Source of the DNA: Bacteroidales bacterium
Lineage (GTDB): Bacteria > Bacteroidota > Bacteroidia > Bacteroidales > UBA932
Direction: 5' to 3'
DNA length: 64,000 nt
Assembly (NCBI GenBank): GCA_004556005.1
Contig: SFJA01000001.1
Span: 1 to 64,000 of the forward strand
Part shown: piece after piece, positions 42,871 through 50,127 of the stretch
How the letters are laid out: each line of letters opens with the position of its first letter
Numbering within the stretch: the stretch's first letter is position 1
Position numbers and translations under genes: made by a program
The notes under the pieces: model-generated
Seen by the model: only the letters and a program-made list of their open reading frames with translations
Database searches by the model: none
What the model was told of the DNA's origin: nothing

Positions 42871-43517
42871 CCGTTCTTGCGGTTGTTTCTGCCTTTGCCC
42901 TGCTGTCCTCCATTGATGCCTACAGATGGCCTGCTGAACGATGCGTCAGATGCTATCTTGTTGAGCATCAATCCTTCAGGAACCTTGAGCCTGTAGTCGG
43001 ACAACTTCTCTATGTCGCTGAATATGGTTTCGTCAGCCACGCTGTCCTTATTCCATATTAGATACTGCTGACGCATGTAAATCGCCAGCGAGCGTATGGT
43101 TTCCGTCTTGATTTCGTCATCCGGCTGCTCGCACAGCAGGTTGATGATCTTTTCGATGTTGCGTCCGTAATGTGTTGCCCTGATGCGCTCTCCCTTCATT
43201 GGAACTGGTGCCGGTCTGGCGTCGAAACGGTCCTCGCGAGGAACCGGATAGGGCGAATCGACGTCGAGAGTGTATCCCGAGATGATGTGCAGGTGGTCCC
43301 ACAGCTTCTGTTCGTAATTGTCCTGGTTGTGCACCTGGGGATTGAGCAGTTCCATAACCTTGACAACCGCAGCTGCCTGCCTGCTTCTCTCGTCCCTGTC
43401 TTCAATCTCGGACAGCTTCTCCACCATCTTGAGGATGTTGCGTCCGTACTCCGGCATTGCGAGTTTCTCCCGCTCCGTATTGTATTCGAGTTTAATCGTT
43501 GTTCCGCTTTCTTCCAT
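42843..43517 (-). CDS. DUF4290 domain-containing protein
   Basis: 224 residues from the ATG at 43517. The start further upstream (43535) would lie right at the predicted transcription start, so it is rejected. The sequence matches DUF4290, found almost only in Bacteroidota: 'LEYNTEREKLAMPEYGRNIL' and the later 'THYGRNIEKIINLL' give an internal duplication of a '(Y/E)YGRNI' motif. The last ~25 residues are basic and disordered ('GKGRNNRKNGWNRSGKKK'), perhaps nucleic-acid binding. Function unknown; its position before ftsK is shared by many Bacteroidales. Confidence 0.85.
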   Translation of the reverse strand: MEESGTTIKLEYNTEREKLAMPEYGRNILKMVEKLSEIEDRDERSRQAAAVVKVMELLNPQVHNQDNYEQKLWDHLHIISGYTLDVDSPYPVPREDRFDARPAPVPMKGERIRATHYGRNIEKIINLLCEQPDDEIKTETIRSLAIYMRQQYLIWNKDSVADETIFSDIEKLSDYRLKVPEGLMLNKIASDASFSRPSVGINGGQQGKGRNNRKNGWNRSGKKK

Positions 43518-43539
43518 ATGATACCTATATTTCAAAATA

Positions 43540-43547
43540 CAAAGATA
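43540..43547 (-). promoter_or_regulatory. Bacteroidota -7 element for DUF4290-ftsK-addA run
   Basis: TATCTTTG on the minus strand, 23 nt before the ATG at 43517. It faces the plus-strand element at 43553-43560, with only 5 nt between them. Confidence 0.65.
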
Positions 43548-43552
43548 ATCAT

Positions 43553-43560
43553 TATTTTTG
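43553..43560 (+). promoter_or_regulatory. Bacteroidota -7 element for the HPrK-like cassette
   Basis: TATTTTTG ends 7 nt before the ATG at 43567, so the transcript should start on or a few bases before the start codon (a near-leaderless mRNA). No -33 TTG at the right spacing. Confidence 0.6.
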
Positions 43561-43566
43561 TACTCT

Positions 43567-44475
43567 ATGAATCAAAAGTCGCTTCATACTGTCAGAAAAT
43601 TCAAGGTTGCGGGACATCTGTTTTCCCTTGCCCTTCCGGCCTGCGAGGAACTGTGGAAAGAACTTTCACAGTATGATCCTTTCGAGGTGGAAGATGCTGA
43701 CAATGAACTCTTTACGCTTAGTGTGACGGAAGATTTGCAGTGGAATCCAAATGATGTCCTTTACGACGTGGAACCCGAACCCGGACAGACGGTGATAAAG
43801 GTTTATTCCTGTCCTGACGGTCTTTTGGTGGAGATGTCTCCCGAAAGACGAATAGCCGCCGTCGCCCGTCTATGGACCGACTCCTCATTCAGAACCGCCC
43901 GTCTCCGGATGGAGCCCGGCATATCGGCACGCTCGGCCATATTTGCCATAAACAACTCGCTGATGCTTCTTTATGCCTTTGCCACCGCCCCATTCGGAAC
44001 GCTTGAGATGCACGCCTCCGTCATACTCAAGGACTCGAGGGCTTATTTTTTCCTCGGCAAGAGCGGCACTGGAAAAAGCACTCACAGCCGCTTGTGGCTG
44101 CAGAACATACCGGGCAGTGAACTGATGAACGACGACAATCCTGTGGTGCGCATTATGCCTGACGGAACCCTTCGCGCATTCGGCAGCCCCTGGAGCGGCA
44201 AAACTCCATGTTACCGCAACGTCGAGGCCCCCGTAGGCGCATTTGTTTCGCTGACGCAAGCCCCGCGCAATGCAATCTCCCGCCTGAGCCTCGCCGGCAG
44301 CTATGCGGTGCTATATGCATCTTCTTCCGGTCTGCGGCGCATCAGGAAGATGGCGGACGGACTGCACGAAACTCTCGCTGCAGCAGCTACTTCCGTTCCT
44401 TGCTACTCGCTCGAATGTCTGCCCGATGCCGATGCCGCCCTGCTGTGCTTTTCGACCGTCTCCAAATACGAATGA
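43567..44475 (+). CDS. HPr-kinase-like protein of RiPP-type cassette
   Basis: 302 residues from the ATG at 43567. The N-terminal ~145 residues are family-specific ('KFKVAGHLFSLALP'). The C-terminal half is an HPr kinase/phosphorylase-like P-loop domain: 'GTLEMHASVILK' (His149 at the catalytic-His position), 'FFLGKSGTGKSTHSRLWL' (Walker A), 'NDDNPVVRI' (acidic loop) and 'AFGSPWSGK'. Such kinases phosphorylate the C-terminal Ser of lasso-peptide precursors in paeninodin-type clusters, and related orphan genes are common in Bacteroidota. No HPr or PTS gene lies nearby, which argues against carbon control. It starts a four-gene cassette (S26 peptidase, PqqD, ABC). Confidence 0.82.
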   Translation: MNQKSLHTVRKFKVAGHLFSLALPACEELWKELSQYDPFEVEDADNELFTLSVTEDLQWNPNDVLYDVEPEPGQTVIKVYSCPDGLLVEMSPERRIAAVARLWTDSSFRTARLRMEPGISARSAIFAINNSLMLLYAFATAPFGTLEMHASVILKDSRAYFFLGKSGTGKSTHSRLWLQNIPGSELMNDDNPVVRIMPDGTLRAFGSPWSGKTPCYRNVEAPVGAFVSLTQAPRNAISRLSLAGSYAVLYASSSGLRRIRKMADGLHETLAAAATSVPCYSLECLPDADAALLCFSTVSKYE

Positions 44476-44478
44476 CAG

Positions 44479-44937
44479 ATGGAAGCAAAAGTAACCAGGC
44501 GCAGCGTCCCCAATGCAGATCTTCTCGAGTATGTCCGTGAGCTTGTAGCATCCGGCAAGACGGTCGAGATTCCCGCCAGGGGAAACAGTATGCTCCCGTC
44601 CATACGCGACGGCAGGGATAGCATCGAACTTGTCGCACCCGATCACCCCGCCCCCGGCAGCATCGCCCTCTGCCTGCTGCCCTCCGGCAACTATGTGCTC
44701 CACCGCATCGTCAGCATAGACAAGCGAAGGGTGGTCCTCCACGGCGACGGCAACCTTGTAGGGGACGAATTGTGCCGTCCCTCCGACATTCTTGCGCTTG
44801 CAGTCGCAATCGTCCGCCCGTCGGGAAAGAGAATAAGCTGCAGCGACCCCTCATACAACAGAAAAATCCGCCTCTGGCTTTCTGCCCCATATTTCGTGCG
44901 GCGCGTGTGCCTGGGCATATTGAGAAGAATATTATGA
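44479..44937 (+). CDS. S26-type (Ser-His) signal-peptidase-like protein
   Basis: 152 residues. The catalytic Ser37 is in 'PARGNSMLPSIRDGRDSI'; a His (H75) sits in 'YVLHRIVSI' where bacterial signal peptidases have Lys, and 'LHGDGNLVGDE' (Asp90) follows. This Ser-His(-Asp) layout is that of archaeal/ER-type S26B enzymes. There is no N-terminal membrane anchor, and the C-terminus is a basic amphipathic helix ('KIRLWLSAPYFVRRV'). Leader-peptide removal for a RiPP is a reasonable guess; the substrate is unknown. It starts 3 nt after the HPrK-like gene and overlaps the PqqD gene by 4 nt (ATGA). Confidence 0.82.
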   Translation: MEAKVTRRSVPNADLLEYVRELVASGKTVEIPARGNSMLPSIRDGRDSIELVAPDHPAPGSIALCLLPSGNYVLHRIVSIDKRRVVLHGDGNLVGDELCRPSDILALAVAIVRPSGKRISCSDPSYNRKIRLWLSAPYFVRRVCLGILRRIL

Positions 44938-45203
44938 CAACTTTGGAAGGTTTGGTACTCAGGCCGCTGGGTAGAGAATTTGTCCTCATAGCGGAGGATG
45001 CGGTCAAAATCAATTTCAGGAAAATCATCTCCCTGAACGAGTCTGCCGCTTTTTTGTGGCAGAACATCTGCGGTACTCAGTTCGAGCTTGAAACGCTCAA
45101 GCAGCTCCTTGTATCCCACTACGGGATTGATGAGCAGCTTGCCGAGAGAGATGCGCGCCAGATACTTGACAAATGGATAGAGGTAGGCATAGTAGTACGC
45201 TGA
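44934..45203 (+). CDS. PqqD-family peptide-chaperone (RRE-like) protein
   Basis: 89 residues, starting at ATG 44934 that overlaps the peptidase stop. The sequence fits the PqqD family: 'LRPLGREFVLIAEDAVKINF', 'ISLNESAAFLWQNI' (core helix) and 'ARQILDKWIEVGIV'. PqqD-type domains bind RiPP leader peptides and hand them to processing enzymes. It has no partner radical-SAM enzyme nearby; here it stands between a Ser-His peptidase and an ABC exporter. ABC gene start overlaps by 31 nt. Confidence 0.85.
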   Translation: MTTLEGLVLRPLGREFVLIAEDAVKINFRKIISLNESAAFLWQNICGTQFELETLKQLLVSHYGIDEQLAERDARQILDKWIEVGIVVR

Positions 45204-46843
45204 TCAGGCCTTTCCGGGAATGTCTCGGTGAGCTTGGCGTGCAGCTGCGGCCCATACGCTGGAGCATAGTCCTGCGCGTGCTGCTGGGAGTCGTAGAGGT
45301 TGGTGCCTCGCTTTGCGTGGTCTGGCTGTCCAAACAGCTGGTCGATACCGTCAGTTCACCGGCCGGAGACCCTGTGTTTCCGGTAGTTATGGCACTTGCA
45401 GGGGTTATGTTGGTGCAGATTCTGTGCAGCGTGTCTTCCCGCTATCTTGAAGGCCGCTCTGCCGTGATTGCCTCCAACAGCACCCGTACCCGTCTATTCG
45501 GAAACGTTATGGAGTCAGCCTGGAAGGGCTCTGACCGTATGCACAGCGGCGACTCGGTCAGCAGGATTCAGGAGGATGTCAGAGTATGTTCCGACTTTGT
45601 GAGCTCCACTTTTCCATCGTCAGCCGTAACCATTGTCCAACTTATAGGCGCAGCTGCGTTTCTGCTTGTGCTTCAACCTGATATGGCCTGGATACTGCTT
45701 CTGGTGACCCCTGTTGCAGTGGTCGCAAGCCGTCTGTTCTTCCGCCGTATGCGTTCGCTCTCCATAGAAATAAGGGAAACGGAAGCCGGTGTGCAACAGC
45801 TCGTTCAGGAAAACATACAGCACCGCGTTCTGGTCAAGATGCTTGGCAACAATTCCGAGGTGCTGGAAAAACTCGGAATCCTGCAGCGCGATGTCCTTGA
45901 CAAGACCGTACTGCGTCTCAATTACAGCACCGTTTCCCGCCTGCTGATGCATCTGGGCTTTACCGGAGGATATCTTTTCGTGTTTGTCTGGGGTGCCCTG
46001 GGCATACGCTCCGGAGCCGTTACTTACGGTATGCTGGTTGCATTTCTCCAGCTCGTGGGTCAGGTTCAGCGCCCCGTTGCGGAACTGGCAAGGCAGATTC
46101 CATCGTTCATCAGGTCCCTCTCGTCCGCAGACCGCCTGCTCGACCTCGAAGTCCTTCAGCGCGAAGACAGGTCCGACCCCGTCCTGATTCCCGGTGCTCC
46201 CGGCATCAGGGTCGAGGATGTCAGCTTTAGCTATCCGGGCGCGGAAACTCCTGTCCTTCAATCCTTTTCGTGTCAATTCCTTCCCGGTACGATGACCGTT
46301 GTCCTCGGTCCTACCGGAGTAGGCAAGTCCACGCTCATACGCCTGGTAATGGCGCTGTTCCAACCCGATTCCGGTTCGGTCACTCTCTTCGACCCTATGT
46401 CCGGGAAGCAATACCCTTCATCGCCGCGAACCCGCTGCAACTTTATGTATGTGCCTCAGGGCAACAGCCTTATGAGCGGAACAATACGCGAGAATCTGCT
46501 CTCCGCAAACCCGGAGGCCTCTGACGAGGAACTGCGCGCGGCGCTCTTTGATGCTGCAGGAGAATTCGTCTTTGACCTTCCGCAAGCTCTTGATACTCCG
46601 TGCTTTGAGGCGGGAGGCGGGCTTTCCGAGGGGCAGGCGCAGAGGATTGCGGTGGCTAGGTCTCTGCTGCGTCCGGGGGGAATCCTGGTGCTGGACGAGG
46701 CGAGCTCCTCCCTTGATGCGCAGACCGAGCAGACTATGCTGAGCCGCATCTTCGAGTCGCGCAGGGGCAAAAAAACAATCATCTGCATAACCCATCGCGA
46801 AGCCGCGTGTGCGTATGCAGATGATACACTGTATATTTCCTGA
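45173..46843 (+). CDS. ABC transporter, fused membrane and ATPase domains
   Basis: 556 residues (start at ATG 45173; a shorter start cannot be excluded because of the 31-nt overlap with the PqqD gene). Six membrane helices fill ~30-315, followed by the ATPase: Walker A 'VLGPTGVGKSTLIRLVM', signature 'GGGLSEGQAQRIAVA' (LSEGQ), Walker B 'ILVLDEASSSLD' and H-loop 'ICITHR'. It is a B-type exporter, a homodimer. No C39 peptidase domain, so leader removal would rely on another protease such as the S26-like gene. Probably exports the cassette product. Confidence 0.9.
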   Translation: MDRGRHSSTLIRPFRECLGELGVQLRPIRWSIVLRVLLGVVEVGASLCVVWLSKQLVDTVSSPAGDPVFPVVMALAGVMLVQILCSVSSRYLEGRSAVIASNSTRTRLFGNVMESAWKGSDRMHSGDSVSRIQEDVRVCSDFVSSTFPSSAVTIVQLIGAAAFLLVLQPDMAWILLLVTPVAVVASRLFFRRMRSLSIEIRETEAGVQQLVQENIQHRVLVKMLGNNSEVLEKLGILQRDVLDKTVLRLNYSTVSRLLMHLGFTGGYLFVFVWGALGIRSGAVTYGMLVAFLQLVGQVQRPVAELARQIPSFIRSLSSADRLLDLEVLQREDRSDPVLIPGAPGIRVEDVSFSYPGAETPVLQSFSCQFLPGTMTVVLGPTGVGKSTLIRLVMALFQPDSGSVTLFDPMSGKQYPSSPRTRCNFMYVPQGNSLMSGTIRENLLSANPEASDEELRAALFDAAGEFVFDLPQALDTPCFEAGGGLSEGQAQRIAVARSLLRPGGILVLDEASSSLDAQTEQTMLSRIFESRRGKKTIICITHREAACAYADDTLYIS

Positions 46844-46854
46844 TTATCAGGGAT

Positions 46855-47889
46855 TTATCTTACGCATCTGACGTTGAGGGCGAACGATGATCCGTCTGCG
46901 CATCCGTGGAAGATGATGTCCTTGTCCTCGCAGACGTATCTGTAAGTTGCGCTTCCGTCTTGTTCGAGGTCAGCAGTCCAGAACATTGCATAGTAATTGT
47001 CGTTCTTAAACTCAAAGCCGTATGTGCTGCGGGTGGCATAGCCGGTCGGAAATACCGAAAGACCGCTTCTGTTGTCGATTTTGACGGCAGGCCAGTATTC
47101 CCAGAGTTCGGTGCCATTGAAGGAGATTTCCTCCATAATCTCTGCGGCAGCATCGTTCAGGTTTCCTGTTTCCTTGTCCACACTGCCTCCGAAACTGAGT
47201 GCGAGCGCCTCCCAGTCCTTCTCATCCGGCAGTCTCCATCCCTCCGGGCAGGCAGTCCTTGCTTCGTCCCAGGTGTAGAAACGGCCGAAAATCTTGTCCA
47301 TTGCGGGAGAGTTCCTGTAAGACACTCCGCTGCCCTTCCAGGAGAGGTTGTTGCGCATCCACTCGACGTCTCCAATCTTTACGGTATAGTATCTTGCAGC
47401 ATCGCGTGGGTCCACGAAGATTCCCTGTCCCGGAATCTGTGAAAAGCCTGTGATTGAGCCGGTTCCGTCAAGTCTCGGGTCAACGGTGACGAATGCGGCT
47501 GAACCGCTGCGCTCATAGTATCCTTCTGAAAAACCCACAATCATAAGCGTAGCGGACTTGAGTTCTTCCGGTGCGGTGAAGGTATAGACAGCATCGGGGT
47601 AGTCCACGTTGAGTATGTGTCCGTCGTAATAAATGGTATCTCTGCTTCCCGTGGTCGGATTGCTCACATAGTAGCCTACATCGCTTCCCTGTTCGTCATC
47701 CCTGCTCAGGCTTACAAGCGTGTCCAGGTCAAAGGTAACAACGCTGCCCTTTTCCATATATTCGGGCAGAGTAATTTTTATGCTGCCTGTAAATGAAAGT
47801 TTTGTAGTATCTTTTTCTTCGTCCTTGCAGGAAACGGCAATCAGGGCCGTGGACAGCGTTAGCAGTGTCAAAATGTTCTTGAATCTCAT
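46855..47889 (-). CDS. FISUMP-domain lipoprotein
   Basis: 344 residues from the ATG at 47889 (47895 also possible). Signal peptide with lipobox 'LIAVSC', so lipid-anchored. Residues ~25-160 are beta-rich and unassigned. The C-terminal half is a FISUMP-type domain: 'VKIGDVEWMRNNLSW', 'FGRFYTWDEARTACPEGWRL' and 'GYATRSTYGFEF', 'FWTAD', ending 'LNVRCVR'. Proteins of this type are common surface lipoproteins in Bacteroidota; ligand unknown. It converges with the ABC exporter gene (11 nt gap) and is divergent from apbE. Confidence 0.85.
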   Translation of the reverse strand: MRFKNILTLLTLSTALIAVSCKDEEKDTTKLSFTGSIKITLPEYMEKGSVVTFDLDTLVSLSRDDEQGSDVGYYVSNPTTGSRDTIYYDGHILNVDYPDAVYTFTAPEELKSATLMIVGFSEGYYERSGSAAFVTVDPRLDGTGSITGFSQIPGQGIFVDPRDAARYYTVKIGDVEWMRNNLSWKGSGVSYRNSPAMDKIFGRFYTWDEARTACPEGWRLPDEKDWEALALSFGGSVDKETGNLNDAAAEIMEEISFNGTELWEYWPAVKIDNRSGLSVFPTGYATRSTYGFEFKNDNYYAMFWTADLEQDGSATYRYVCEDKDIIFHGCADGSSFALNVRCVR

Positions 47890-47940
47890 TTGCATTTGAT
47901 TATGGTTTGCAAAGATGCTAATTTTAGTTTGAAAAACGCG

Positions 47941-47948
47941 TATATTTG
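47941..47948 (+). promoter_or_regulatory. Bacteroidota -7 element for apbE
   Basis: TATATTTG, 23 nt before the ATG at 47972. The opposite-strand CATCTTTG at 47917-47910 is a near-match that may serve the FISUMP gene. Confidence 0.6.
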
Positions 47949-47971
47949 TGCAAATACTTTGCCGAAATACA

Positions 47972-48919
47972 ATGAGAGTAAATATCCATATTGCCGCTGC
48001 AGCTATTTTGATGCTATTTGCGTGCGGATGCGAAAAGAAAAACGGATACCAGGTTTTCAGCGGATATGCCCAGGGAGGAACTTACAGGATAACGGCCGAC
48101 CTCGGCAACTGCAGGCTTGACAGGTCTGAACTTGCCGCAGGCATAGATTCCGTGCTCAACAGGGTTGACAGCTGTTTTTCGGGCTATAACCGCAACTCAT
48201 ATCTGAGCCGTCGCAATCGCGGGGAAACTCTCTCTCCCGATGCTCTGTTCGATACTCTTGTGAGCATCTCGGAGCGTTTCAAGGAACTTAGTTCCGGGGC
48301 TTTTGACGTTGCTTCGGCACCTCTTTTCGATATCTGGGGCTTCGGATTTACCCGGGACTCACTTCCTCCGGAGAGCGCCATCGAAGCGGCAAAAGAATTG
48401 TGCAAGGAAGGCAAGATGTTGAATTTTAATGCGATAGCCCAGGGGTTTACCTGTGACCTCGTTGCCGCATACCTACATTCTGCCGGAGTGAGAAATATGC
48501 TCGTTGACATAGGAGAAATCTATTGCGAGGGCGTAAATGCTTCAGGCAGGCCCTGGAGTATTGGCATTGACACACCTGAGGACGGCAACAACGTGCCTGG
48601 AGCCAGCCTAAGCGGGATATGGCGTTCCGACGGTGGTTCTCACGGAGTCGTAACTTCCGGAAACTATCGTAAATTCTACATTCACGATGGTCATAAATAT
48701 GCTCATACCATAGACCCGCGTACCGGTTATCCCGTCGAACATGACCTGCTCAGCGCTACGGTGGTCGCTCCGGATGCGACTTCGGCAGATGCGCTGGCTA
48801 CCTTTTTTATGGTTGTGGGGGCAGAGGAGGCCCTCTCCTGGGTGGAGGCTCACTACGGAGTCGAGGCTTGTCTTATCTGTGCGGATACAACTTTGGTTTC
48901 GAGCGGATTCTACCGATAG
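47972..48919 (+). CDS. apbE: FAD:protein FMN transferase (ApbE) lipoprotein
   Basis: 315 residues from the ATG at 47972; the GTG at 47948 lies at the edge of the promoter. Lipobox 'MLFACGC' shows export and lipid anchoring. Features: 'YAQGGTYRIT' (motif at start), 'NFNAIAQGFTCDLVA' and 'VDIGEIYCEG', then the flavin-transfer region 'HTIDPRTGYPVEHDLLSATV' and 'ATSADALATFF'. ApbE attaches FMN to Thr/Ser of exported redox proteins such as Nqr or Rnf subunits; no such substrate gene is in the window. Confidence 0.93.
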   Translation: MRVNIHIAAAAILMLFACGCEKKNGYQVFSGYAQGGTYRITADLGNCRLDRSELAAGIDSVLNRVDSCFSGYNRNSYLSRRNRGETLSPDALFDTLVSISERFKELSSGAFDVASAPLFDIWGFGFTRDSLPPESAIEAAKELCKEGKMLNFNAIAQGFTCDLVAAYLHSAGVRNMLVDIGEIYCEGVNASGRPWSIGIDTPEDGNNVPGASLSGIWRSDGGSHGVVTSGNYRKFYIHDGHKYAHTIDPRTGYPVEHDLLSATVVAPDATSADALATFFMVVGAEEALSWVEAHYGVEACLICADTTLVSSGFYR

Positions 48920-48923
48920 ACGC

Positions 48924-50030
48924 TTACATTCCTGCAATTGTTTCCATACAGAAGGTCAGCGCATCTGAGAGATGTTCGCAGAGTTTTATGACGAATGTAG
49001 GACAGCATCCTGCGCTGCTCAGGGTAACTGCTGCCAATGAAGCGCATACCAGTATGCTTGTAAGCGGCAGCGAGATTATGTTTGTCAGGAGAAAGTGACC
49101 GGGAAGTGTACCGAAGCGTCTCAGGACCAGACCTGCAGTAGTAATCTGGCAGGCTATGCTCATCGAAGCTGCAGACCAGATGCTCCTGAGAGGATCGTGG
49201 CCTTTTTTTGTTACAGGATACAGCTTCAGCAGTGCAGGATAGATTGTCAGAGCCCCCAATACGGCCAGGTAGGACAATTGGAAGCCCGTTTCTCCAATGC
49301 TGTTGGGGGAGAACAGAAGATGTATGGTAAGGACGCTGGCAAATACCTTGGATGAAGGGCAGTTGCGCGTGGAAAAGAACCTGCGCAGCTCGTTGTAGCA
49401 TACAAAGAGGAATGCCCTGACAAGAGACGCGGAAGCCCCGGTGGCAAGGACATAGACCGCGCATATTGCGCAGATGAGGGCTCCTCGCACTCCACTTCCT
49501 GCTCTGGAATTGCCCAACGGGGCAAGCAGGATGGAAAGCAGTCCGTATATAATGCCAAGATGCAGTCCGGAGAGTGCAAGCAGGTGGGAAGCCCCGCTCT
49601 GTCTGAATGCTTCCGTGACGCTTTTGTCAAGTCCTCCCTTCCTTCCGCACAGCAACGCGTTTACGAGCGAGGCTGTATCTTCGCTGAAGCATTCGCCAAT
49701 AAGTTCCGAGAGACGGCCTGAAAGACCCGACATAGCGGTGATGGCTCTGTCGGCAAGCATCAGGCGGCCGCTGTCGCCTGTCAGCAGCCTTGCGTTTATG
49801 CAGGCGAATGCTCCCGCCAGCAAGAGCGCCAGCGCGGCAGGAGCCGGTGACCCCGTACTCCTTCCGCTCCGGCAGGACACTGACAGTATGCAGAGCAGGG
49901 CGAGGAAAGGACACAGGATTGCGGCCGCCAGGTACAGTTCCCGAAAGCCCAGAGGCAGCGCAGAAGCAATCCACGCCCCGATAATGATCATCAGGCACAA
50001 GGTCCCATTGCCGTACAAACCCTCTCTCAT
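48924..50030 (-). CDS. ComEC/Rec2-type membrane channel protein, core domain only
   Basis: 368 residues from the ATG at 50030. About ten hydrophobic segments. The ComEC channel signature appears as 'FRQSGASHLLALSGLHLGI' and 'ALICAICAVYVLATGASASL' followed by 'GFQLSYLAVLGALTIYP'. Full ComEC proteins (~700-850 residues) carry an N-terminal OB-like domain and a C-terminal metallo-beta-lactamase domain; neither is seen here. The frame ends at its own stop, convergent with apbE (4 nt gap). Its role in DNA uptake is plausible but reduced forms are often of unknown function. Confidence 0.8.
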   Translation of the reverse strand: MREGLYGNGTLCLMIIIGAWIASALPLGFRELYLAAAILCPFLALLCILSVSCRSGRSTGSPAPAALALLLAGAFACINARLLTGDSGRLMLADRAITAMSGLSGRLSELIGECFSEDTASLVNALLCGRKGGLDKSVTEAFRQSGASHLLALSGLHLGIIYGLLSILLAPLGNSRAGSGVRGALICAICAVYVLATGASASLVRAFLFVCYNELRRFFSTRNCPSSKVFASVLTIHLLFSPNSIGETGFQLSYLAVLGALTIYPALLKLYPVTKKGHDPLRSIWSAASMSIACQITTAGLVLRRFGTLPGHFLLTNIISLPLTSILVCASLAAVTLSSAGCCPTFVIKLCEHLSDALTFCMETIAGM

Positions 50031-50086
50031 AATGCACAAATCTCTTTTCTATGGCCGGAACTTGCGATAATACGAAAGAAAAGTTA

Positions 50087-50094
50087 TAAATTTG
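50087..50094 (+). promoter_or_regulatory. Bacteroidota -7 element for ackA
   Basis: TAAATTTG, 34 nt before the ATG at 50128. A TTG at 50062-50064 gives a 22-nt spacer, slightly long. Confidence 0.55.
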
Positions 50095-50127
50095 TAAGAT
50101 TTTAATCGAAATTTACGAATCTTAATT

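Noticed and set aside
46839..46851. CCTGA/TCAGG hairpin across the ABC stop
   Set aside because: 5-bp stem with a 3-nt loop and no T run; probably chance.
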